Assembly (NCBI GenBank): GCA_018350325.1
Contig: JAEVLN010000007.1
Span: forward strand, 91,688 to 155,687
Direction of reading: 5' to 3'
From: Globodera rostochiensis
Lineage: Eukaryota; Nematoda; Chromadorea; Rhabditida; Heteroderidae
DNA length: 64,000 nt
The translations under genes were made by a program, and so were the position numbers. Below the pieces are notes generated by a model, which was not told where the DNA came from, did no database searches, and saw nothing but the letters and a program-made list of their open reading frames with translations. Every line of letters begins with the position of its first letter. The first letter of the stretch is position 1. Of the stretch, positions 55,932 through 64,000 are shown one piece after another.

Positions 55932-57196
55932 TCATTTCTTGGGCTTCTTCGGCTCACTTGGACCTTCGTTTTCGTCAACGATACTGAAAATAAGATTAGG
56001 GAGAGGAATTTTGAGACATTTAGTCCCTTACCCGTCGCCGATGTCAGTGTCGTTGAAGTCAATGTCGATGCGATTCCACTCCTGCTGGTAGTCCCAATCG
56101 AGTTCAATTGTCTCCTTCTCCCATTTAGTCCATTTGTCCTCTTCTCGCACAATTGGACAACGCACCAACAGCCAATTGTCTTCGTTGAGGCGTCGCAATG
56201 TCAATCGCTCCCCCGTCCAATTGTTCGTCAGCTCAGATGGCACAAGTTCAGCGTCATCAATCCAAATGCTGATGATGAAATTGGCTGGCTCCGAAGCGTT
56301 GACAAATGACTCAAAGGAAGGGAATAATTACTCTCTTGATTATAAAATGAACAATTAATTACTCCTTTGAGTCCTTCCATTCCCTCCCAAAAATCACAGC
56401 GAAGCATCTTCGGAAGGCCATCCCCGCGGGGAGTGATCAACCATTTGGCCACAGCTTGGTCAGAAGAAGCCCCGGCGTTGTCTTCGGCCGGAAATTCGGG
56501 GAAAAGCCCAGAGGAACCGATCGATCGAAGCTTTGCGCAGTCGCGAAGAACGGTCGGAGAGATTTGTCGCAAATGGTCAAATTGAGAGAAGTCCAAAGAT
56601 AAGCAACAAATGTTGCCATTGACCAAAGGCCAAATATTTTGCCAAATAATTCCCCAGCAGCGGCTTTGGTTGTCGGAGGTACAAATTGTAACATCGGTTC
56701 CGGAAAAGTTGAAAAGTCGGCGAATGCGTTGGAGGAATTCGATGACGGTTTGGTCGATGTAACTGAAAGTTCAAAAACATTTTACACTTTGTAAGTTTGG
56801 ACGGAAACGACCATATTTGAATGAATTCGAAGCCGATCACTTTGCTTGGTAGCGGTCCTTGAGGAATTGGCACCAGTTCACAAAACCGTTTACCAGAGCG
56901 TTTGACGCCAATTTGTGCTCCATTTCCGTCAGTTGCACGACGAATGCACACCCAACTCAACAACCATTCCCGTGACTTGAAATGGACGTCCACCAAAGCG
57001 TCCAATCGATCACTGATCAGCGCCATTTTCTGTCCGAGTTCAAAAGGATCAAGAAAAGCGAAGACTCCGTGCCAAACGTCGGCACAAATGAAACTGAAAT
57101 TTGGGAATTTATGGCTTTTTATTTAGCTTTTTGGAAATAAACTCACATTTCCTCCATTTGCTGTTGCTGATCTTCGTCGCTTGTGTTGTCCGACAT
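55932..57196 (-). CDS. F-box-like cyst-nematode family protein, intact
   Basis: Five exons, all GT-AG and in phase: 57147-57196, 56812-57093, 56363-56762, 56032-56309, 55932-55983; 1062 nt, 353 residues. Start MSDNTSDEDQQQQMEE; then FICADVWHGVFAFLDPFELG (F-box-like helices, about residues 18-45) and ALISDRLDALVDVHFKSREW. Next come a middle region with VIEFLQRIRRLFDFSGTDVT and WLITPRGDGLPKMLRCDFWE, the conserved ELTNNWTGERLTLRRLNEDN, and an acidic/lysine tail ENEGPSEPKKPKK. I recall this architecture as a large uncharacterised family in Globodera and Heterodera. If the F-box reading is right it would be an SCF ligase adaptor with the remainder as target-binding region; that is inference. No signal peptide or membrane helix. 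Confidence 0.75.
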
Positions 57197-58703
57197 TTTG
57201 TTGGAAATCCAATTATTTTTAGAGTTCCGATGAAGCAAGCTAAACCATTTATGTTTTAAACACTATTTTCTTAATCGCACTAACATTTTTGAAATTCAAA
57301 AAAGAAAATTAAACATACAATAAGTTAATTTCAAAAATGTTATCAATCATAAATCAAAATTCGAAAAATTAGGACAAAATAAGAACGAAGAAATAATGAA
57401 GAGAGAAACAGGTATATTAAAACAGGAGGGTGGCCATCAAAAATTTTCTTAAAAAGTACATCAACGCAAAAAAAAGATTTTGGGGACCCCTCAACTCAAT
57501 ACTTTGACCCGATTCACTTTTGTTTGAAATTTTATTTTAATTTTTTAGTGATTTAAAAATATTCACTTTAAAACATTTTGTTTTAGTGATCGAGATTTCG
57601 ATCGAGAATCTCAATTGCCCAAAAATTTTTGGAAAACGCACGCAAAATTTGTGGTTTTAATAAAGAAATGTCGAATTTGCGGATTTTATGTATCAAATGA
57701 GGATTTTTTAATGCTTCGATGCTGATTTTAAAAAGAGATCGAAACCCTGCTTTTAAGTAACAAAATTCGGATATAAGGCCGCTGACCTTATTGTCTAATT
57801 TTTTCCATATCGGGCCCTGGTGTTTAAAAAGTCATTTTTTCGTCAATTAAAAAAATTTAAACCGGTTCAAAAACCGCCTTAAATTGTCATTTTCTATCGA
57901 TAAGGACAGATAAGACAGCTGGTTTAACAAGGTTAGTTAAGAAAATTGGTCAAAATTTTGTAATTTGGCCGGTTTTCCACTGAAAAAGTCTGAAAATATT
58001 ATAAAAATCAAACACTTTCTTCCAAAACTAAGCTTTTTCTTAAGAAAATTTGATCAAAAAATGGCATAATGTTTATGCCAATTTAATAATGAAATGTATA
58101 AATATCTTATACATATTTGAATGAAGGTTTCTTTGGGCAAATTGGTGACCTGAAAAGGGGGGATGGATGGGCACTTTCGTTGTTGGGAATTGCATCTCCA
58201 TAAATTTGAATGTTTTAATGCTCCCAGCAAAATGTTAATTGGGGAATTGCTGAATTTATGCTGTTTAAGGTACATATGATCAAAATTAGGGTTAAAACCC
58301 CCGACTCCCAAAATTTAGGCCATTTATTAATCGTAACTTTTGAATTCTTTTCTCACAATTCTCTGGGTCAACAATTTGCTGGGAGCAATAAAACATTCAA
58401 ATTTATGGAGATGCATTCTTTCCAACAACAAAGTGCCCATCCATCCCCCCTTTTCAGGTCACCATTTGCCCAAGATACGTGCATTCAAATATGTATAAGA
58501 TAATCCCAACTTTCAGTCTTTAAATAAATATAAAGTTCATTCAAAACGGTTACCTAAATAGTCTTTTTTTTAAAACTTTTGTTTTAAATTCTCGCTAATT
58601 TTAAAAGCCTAAAATTCTTTGTTTTTTTTTTTAAATTTGGCTTTATGTTTTCCATTAAATAATTGATCAAACAAATTTTACAGATTTCGTAGTAAATAAA
58701 AGG
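57197..58703. other. Intergenic, between divergent F-box and SPRY loci
   Basis: Head-to-head promoter interval: the F-box-like gene leaves leftward and the SPRY coil locus rightward. It contains the ATATAAGGCCGCTGACC repeat (57640-57900, older copy at 3280-3600) and the hairpin at about 58086-58511. No core promoter motif can be assigned with confidence. The left-arm equivalent is 36345-37849. Confidence 0.55.
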
Positions 58704-60354
58704 ATGTCAATTTCGACCGAATCTGTCAATGGCGACATAACCGCTGATCAGGGTAAGAAATTTGATGTTATTAATATTTATTAAATAATTGCCAATGCTT
58801 TCAGAACATTTGTGGCCAACCTTCGCCAATTTGGACCCGTCCGAAGAATTGCGTCGTTTACGGGCCAGAATTGTCCAATTGGAACACCAACAAATGATCA
58901 ATTCGTCAATTTCGAGCTCCGGTTTCGATTTGGTGGCACAAAATGGAAATGGTAAAAAAATGAATGCTAAATACAAAATCAAACTTAATATTTATTTAAT
59001 TTTTTGTCATTTTCATAAATGAAAGATGCGGTGTACACTTTGTACGGTCAAAACGACGAAATTGAGCTGAACAATGATAAAGAATTCACTGCTGATCAGG
59101 AGGAGGAGGAGGGGCAAACAAAGCTCGATCAATTGGAAGTGAGTTTTGTTTTTGATCAATTTCCCTTTTAAATTTAAATTTATATATTTGTAAATAATTA
59201 ATGGACTTGAGCAGAAGCAAACGGCAAATGCTGAACAATAAAAAGTTAATCAAAAAGCACTGAGTGCAGCGATTGATCTAGTGGGTTTAAAGTTTAAACT
59301 TTATGTCCAGGACCAAATTTCAGTCCCAAAATGTTAGTTTCCAGTACAGTGCCGGTGTCTAACTCAATTTTTAAGCATTATCCTTAGATTTTAAATTAAC
59401 TAATTAAAGGGAATGAATCAGCTAAAGGAAGAACTGAGTGCAAAGATGGAGCAGTATCAGAAAGAACAGCAACTTAACATCGACGCGTTGACTGAAGCAC
59501 AAAAGAGAAATGGTAGGGCTTCTCAATTAGTGTTGACACCCCGACTTAATCATTTTCATCTTTAGTTGATCATTATTCCCGAATGCAAACGACGATCAAC
59601 GACTTGGAACACAAGCAAAAGAATGATCAGGAAGAACTCCTGCGCAAAATGGATGAATCGCAAGCGATGGTCGTTGCCAAACTGGAGGATCAAAAACTGT
59701 TGAATGTTAACAAATTTGCCGAATTGGAGAAGTATCAGAACAAACAGCAACAGAACATTAACGCGTTCACTGAAGTACAAAAGGGAAACGGTAGGGGAAG
59801 GAATTGTTTTGTTTTTAATGCTTTTTAAAAAATGGTATAAGTGTATTAAAATGGCAAATAAATTTTATTTTGAACAGTGGAAATTGATGGCAAAATTGGC
59901 AAGCTTGAGCGGTCGGATGCAATTTTAAATTCATGGCGATGCGGTAAGAATATTTAAACTTTCCTCCAGCTTTCTGGACTTTTATTTAGATCCTTATCGA
60001 ATCGTGGGCTTAATTGTTTTGTTTATTTTGTTCATTTTTGCGATCCGTGGATTGGATGAGCAAAAGGAAAATCGACTGAAAATGAATGGTAAAAGTGTAT
60101 TAAATCAGGGGTCCGAAATGTACTTTTTTTGGGGTACATGTCCTTTATCGCAGGGGTGTGCACGGATACGAATTTTTGTATCCGTATCCGTCCGTCCTCT
60201 AAATCTCATATCCGTTATTCGTCCGTATCCGTGACCTTCCAAAATCCCATATCCGGATATCCGCGGAACAGCGGATATATCCGGATAAGTGGATTTTTCA
60301 TATCCGTTATCCGTCCGTATCCGTGACTTTCCGAAATTCCATATCCGTTATCCG

Positions 60355-60797
60355 CAGGGAGGCCAGATCACCTGCGACCAAATATGGCAACCGGCTCCAA
60401 AAATATGGCATTTTTATGGCATCGAGGGGTCAAAAATATGGCATTTTTATGGCAGTTTTCTTAAGGAATTTTCAAAAAAAAACTATTTGTTTTTTTTGAG
60501 AATTTTGCTTCACTTCCGGGGGGGGGGGAACGGGAGGTCGGCGGTGCCAATAGGCGCCGCCGAGAAAATTTTGAAATTTTGACTCAATTTGTTAAGCGAT
60601 TTGCAACCAAAAACTTCAACTTGTACAAATCAAGGACACTTTTTTCGGGAATTCTCACATTCTATTAAAAAATGAGAATTTTTACCAAAGTCAAAAATAT
60701 GGCAAAATTATGGCAAGTGTGGAAATATGGCAAACAATAAGGCAAATTCCCAAAATTATGGCATTTGCCTTAAAAATAAGGCATTCTGGCCTCCCTG
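60355..60797. mobile_element. hAT-like MITE, CAGGGAGGCCAGA family, nested
   Basis: Ends CAGGGAGGCCAGA / TCTGGCCTCCCTG, the CAGGG start typical of hAT elements, with a perfect 8-bp target duplication GTTATCCG (60347-60354 and 60798-60805). Interior has AAAATATGGCATTTTTATGG words and a GC-rich hairpin repeat (60538-60563). Inserted into the TATCCG element, so younger than it. The 33-bp tandem at 25140-25300 is a relative. Confidence 0.92.
60538..60563. repeat. GC-rich hairpin repeat, copy 8
   Basis: TCGGCGGTGCCAATAGGCGC then CGCCGA, followed by AAAATTTTGAAATTTTGACT and TTGTTAAG, the shared family flank. Confidence 0.8.
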
Positions 60798-60988
60798 GTT
60801 ATCCGTCCGTATCCGGATATATCCGCGGATATCCGGATGTCCGTGTTACTTTTTAAATTTCTTGGAATTTTTGCTTAAAAAATGTCCTTTTTTAAAGAGT
60901 TGTCCTTTTTGGGGTACACGTCCTTTTTTTTCGTCCTTTATTTGAGATTTCTCGAATTTTTGTTTAATTTTTGAAGAAATCTTAAGAC

Positions 60989-61136
60989 GGGAACGGCCCA
61001 ACTGAGTCTGGCCAACTGAGTCTGGTTGGCAGGAAAAAATTTTTAAACTTAAATGGCCACCAGACTCAGTTGGCCAGGCTCAGTCGGCCAGACTCAGTTG
61101 GCCCAGACTCAGTCGAGACTCAGTCGTCCCCTACCG
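60989..61136. mobile_element. hAT-like MITE, AACTGAGTCTGG family, right arm only
   Basis: 148 bp with an 8-bp target duplication CTTAAGAC (60981-60988 and 61137-61144). Built from AACTGAGTCTGG / CCAGACTCAGTT words in inverted halves. The left-arm intron lacks it. Confidence 0.88.
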
Positions 61137-61763
61137 CTTAAGACAGATGGCCAAATTATTTTCAAGCATTTTTTTCATTGTTTTGGCAAGAAAAATTCAA
61201 AATTCGAATTTTATTGCAAAATTCAAAAAAAAATAGCACAAAAAATAATAAGTTTTGTGTTGAATTTCTTTGTGGATTTATGTCATTTTTGTAAATTTAC
61301 AGAGCAATGGAATGAAATACGAGCAATAAACGAGTCGCTGAATTTGGTCCACGTAATGCTTGTCGCCGAATTGGATGAGCAGAAACTGTCGAATGCTAAC
61401 AAATTCGCTGAATTGGGACAGCAAAATGCTCTGCAGGAAAAGGTCGTCAAAATGGAAGAGTATCAGAAACAACAGCAACAGAACATCGACGCGTCGACTC
61501 ATCTTTTTGTTAAAATGAATGGTAATTGTACTATATTTATTAATGGGTAATATAGTAATTGTATTTTGAATTTCTTCGTGGATTTATGTCATTTTTGTAA
61601 ATTTACAGAACAACAAAATGAAATGCGAGCAATGAACAACTCGCTAAATTCGGTCCAAGCGATGGTCATCGCCGAATTGGGAACTGGTAATTCAACAGAA
61701 AATTTGTTCAGAATTCAGAAATTCCCTCCGTCTTTTAGGCATCAGTTTGAGCTAGGCTGAAAC

Positions 61764-62160
61764 TTGGCACGCCCGCCGCCTCGGTGGTAGGGATGCTGAC
61801 GAATCTGGGGAAAGCTGGACACGGAGTGGTAGTCTCTACCCACCTCCGATCGAGAACCGGCCGGACGAGTCAGTGAGCGGTCGTCTCGCCCCGACTCCCG
61901 ACGAACAGCCTGCCCTTCCGACCGAACCTCCCTCAGCCCCAACTTTTTTTCCCCGCAAACCAGCCGATTTGCGATTGGACCCACGCCGCCACCGCGCAAC
62001 ACACACGTCGGAAATCGATCGCAGAGCTGTTTGAGCCGGTTGGACAGCTCCACCATCTGATCGATCGTCTAGCCCTGCAGCAGCCCCTTCCAACACAAAT
62101 CAGCGCCGCCTCCACTCGCCCCGCAAATACACAACCGCTCAGGTCCCTTATGAGGGTTAG
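61764..62160. other. GC-rich stretch between palindrome and Fic gene
   Basis: Markedly GC-rich for this window. Several frames are partly open (a Pro/Arg-rich plus-strand frame with ENRPDESVSGRLAPTPDEQP and a minus-strand one), but none is continuous and no family is recognised. It replaces the position where the left side carries the SPRY exons. Confidence 0.45.
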
Positions 62161-63264
62161 ATGTCTAAATATTCAAATGATGAGCACTTGGAAAAAGAAG
62201 AATATCGTGGTCAAGAAGCGGACCTGAGTACAGCCCATGAAAAGCTGCAGAAGGAGCTAAGGTACATCGAGAAAAAAACGCAATTTTGGCAGATATAATA
62301 AAAGGACAACAAACGCACCAAGCCCACTCGAAAATGATGCCACAACATTTAAACAACTTGAAATATTCAACAAAAAAGGCGGAAAATTTGATGAACAAGT
62401 TAGTCACCTTCTGATTCTTATTTTAGTAATAATAATTTAAAGTCAAATAAATTGAATTAAAATATTTTAATATTATTAATTTATTAGATGCTCAGGGAGC
62501 TTCATAAAATAGCCCTTGGAGCTGGCACGAACATATACGGCGGCATTTTTCGAGGCGAAAGTGGAGAGAACCCAGGCGGTACAATTCGTGTAGGAGACCA
62601 CATTGCACCAACGAATGGTCAAGTTCCGAGCCTGCTCAAAAAGTTTATAAACTGGCTCAATGAAGAAGAACAAAAAATAGGCAATGGTGAAGGAATGGGC
62701 CTTCAGAATTTGGCTGGAGAAGCGCATGTTCGTTTTGTAAGTAATTAAAAAAAATTAGTAGTTTTTTTACTGTTTGCACAAATGTGCACCTTTTGATGAT
62801 AACCAAATCGTTCGAATGCCAACCCATTATTGGCAATTTTATTCACATTTTTCTCTCCTATTTCCCAACCTTTGTGTTCCACATTTTAAGAGAAATCTCG
62901 GATTTTGGCGAAATTTGGCGTATCACAACACACCGTGATCCGACAGTTTTTATAACAATATTCAATACAATCTCTAACCATATCGGCTAAGCATTTTCTT
63001 GTCTTGTAGGGGCCAGTCTTCTTCGTTATCTGCCAATTTTAGTCGTTGCTGCATCCCTATGGTAATGGAAACGGACGTGCCTGCAGGGCATTAGTTAATT
63101 TGTTGATGTTGCGCCATGGACGAACTCAGTTCGTCATTCCCGAAGAATTCCGACAACAATACAACTTATACCTTGGAAAAACTGACCAAACAGATTTCCT
63201 AAAATTAATGGCGCGTTGTGTGCAGAACTATACCGGTATTTTGTGGGGAAATAGAATATTTTAA
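62161..63264 (+). CDS. Fic-domain protein, four exons, atypical motif
   Basis: Exons 62161-62261, 62293-62398, 62488-62736 and 63043-63264 join in phase to 225 residues, start MSKYSNDEHLEKEEYRGQEA. Intron 1 is only 31 nt. Segments: charged N-terminal helix (1-35); ENDATTFKQLEIFN (50s); GGTIRVGDHIAPTNGQVPSL (100-119), the usual strand-and-VP region of Fic folds; AGEAHVRF (145-152); then LLHPYGNGNGRACRALVNLL with catalytic His156. Fic enzymes transfer AMP or other nucleotide parts to hydroxyl groups. The canonical signature is HPFx(D/E)GNGRxxR; here the metal-binding acid is Asn160 and Phe is Tyr158, so activity may be altered or lost. A minor alternative is a mis-set splice site, but the motif lies well inside exon 4. 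No signal peptide in this model. An upstream exon is possible because GGTTAG precedes the ATG. Confidence 0.75.
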
Positions 63265-64000
63265 AAAGTACTCCAAATTTATTTGAATTTTGGAGGTCCA
63301 ATTTCTATTTTCAGGGAGAAAGAGAAGAGACAGAGATAGAGAGAAGAGACTGAGAGAGAGAACTCGATTCCGTGTTTAACTGCCCAAGACATGCATTAAT
63401 CAATTTTGACCCAAAATTGAAAAAAAAACATTTTGTATTTTTTGCCTTTAGGTACGCAAAGTATACGCATTTCGAACCAGATTTAAACGCTGATAGTAAC
63501 AAAAAAAAGTTTGTTCGATTTGGTTGAAAACAGGCGAAGTTATGAAACTATCATCACTTGATCAATTTTGGTCAAATATGTCAAAAAGCAGCTGTTGATA
63601 TTTCCACTTTTGAATTTTCGGGGAGAAGCAAAACGGGAATTTCTGACTATAACTTTTTGTATTTTCAAAATTTTGAAGAAATATATGGAATAAACAAATT
63701 ACGCTATTTTTTGACACTAAAATAAGATCATTCAACTTTGAACAAAGTAATAAACATTTTTTAAATAGTCATCCAATTTACTGACCAAAAAAGCGACAAT
63801 TTTATCTGAATTGTCATCAAAAAATTGTTTTAAAAACAAACAATTTAAGAAATTGGAACGGTCTGAAACGCACGAAAAACGGATTTGTGGCATCTGTTGC
63901 GCACCGACAATCGACTAATTTGTACATTTAAATTTTTAAAAAAAGTCGCCTCGGGGTTTTTTGGAAATTGAAATTTTAGGCATTGCGTTTCTCATCTGAT
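63265..64000. other. No gene; GA run and start of dispersed repeat
   Basis: GA-rich run at 63310-63362. From 63885 to the window end is a copy of the repeat at 12945-13050 (TTTGTGGCATCTGTTGCGCA, CGACAATCGACTAATTTG), which continues beyond the window. Confidence 0.6.

Larger units (their letters stand above)
60153..60846. mobile_element. TATCCG-word MITE, interrupted, right arm only
   Basis: Starts near GGGGTGTGCACGGATACG and ends near GATATCCGGATGTCCGTG. Both halves reiterate GTATCCGTCCG words, and the element is split by a second transposon at 60355-60797. Absent from the left-arm intron. Outer ends uncertain by several bases. Confidence 0.7.
58704..61686 (+). pseudogene. SPRY coiled-coil gene, right-arm copy, broken
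   Basis: Ten exons mirror exons 1-10 of 32206-36344: 58704-58752, 58805-58951, 59026-59138, 59212-59280, 59410-59512, 59566-59790, 59878-59943, 59990-60088, 61303-61521, 61609-61686. Exon 4 carries CAA to TAA at 59239-59241 (residue 113), where the left copy reads Q. Exons 11-14, the whole SPRY domain, are absent because the palindrome ends at 61763 in the intron after exon 10. All other splice sites and frames remain open, so the stop is probably recent. A 112-residue coil fragment is the most it could make. Intron 8 holds three right-arm-only insertions. Confidence 0.88.
52234..61763. repeat. Giant palindrome, right arm
   Basis: Inverted partner of 33711-42139, 9530 bp against 8429 bp. The extra length is mostly later insertions (53699-54261, 60153-60846, 60989-61136) plus about 115 bp deleted on the left, partly offset by a left-only MITE. 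The inner edge sits 53 bp after the satellite; the outer edge falls inside a CCCCGAC-word element. Confidence 0.95.

Noticed and set aside
61742..62115. Overlapping minus-strand ORFs of 60-104 codons
   Set aside because: They are composition-driven open frames in a GC-rich block without splice or domain support.

Overview
The window is AT-rich, intron-rich eukaryotic DNA. Gene families point to a plant-parasitic cyst nematode (Globodera/Heterodera type). These are a coiled-coil plus SPRY protein whose SPRY region has the SPRYSEC/RanBPM-like wording of cyst nematodes, an expanded F-box-like family starting MSDN, short GT-AG introns of about 30-100 nt, and a dense load of small non-autonomous DNA transposons. 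The species assignment is inference; no rRNA or mitochondrial marker is present.

Layout. 1-32 kb is a gene-poor repeat field. It holds a truncated F-box-like paralogue (2392-2965), a transposon-like ORF (3616-4190), a canonical Fic fragment next to a broken PIWI fragment (5286-5916), hAT-like MITEs with visible 8-bp target duplications, a 30-bp minisatellite (18.8-20.2 kb), two foldback elements (23.0-24.0 and 27.1-27.8 kb), tRNA-derived SINE-like units, orphan F-box-family last exons, and a decayed copy of the SPRY protein's N-terminal part (25.3-26.2 kb).

33.7-61.8 kb is the dominant structure: a very large imperfect palindrome. The left arm (33711-42139) and right arm (52234-61763) are near-identical inverted copies. 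The spacer holds an 8.6-kb satellite of about 200 units of 38-44 bp (43577-52180). Each arm carries the same four loci: the SPRY coiled-coil gene, the F-box-like gene, an unrecognised multi-exon gene and an EEDVRV/Cys-pair gene. Copies have decayed reciprocally. The SPRY gene is intact only on the left, where it runs out of the arm into unique flank and gives a 14-exon, 574-residue frame. The right copy has a stop in exon 4 and lost the SPRY exons at the palindrome edge. The F-box-like gene is intact on the right (353 residues), while the left copy has a 2-nt deletion. Transposons present in one arm only show that insertions continued after the duplication.

Right of the palindrome, 62161-63264 holds a four-exon Fic-domain gene with an unusual active-site motif. 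The genes do not form a pathway. What ties the window together is duplication, decay and transposon insertion in fast-evolving nematode families. A head-to-head misassembly of two haplotypes around the satellite must be excluded before the palindrome is taken as real.
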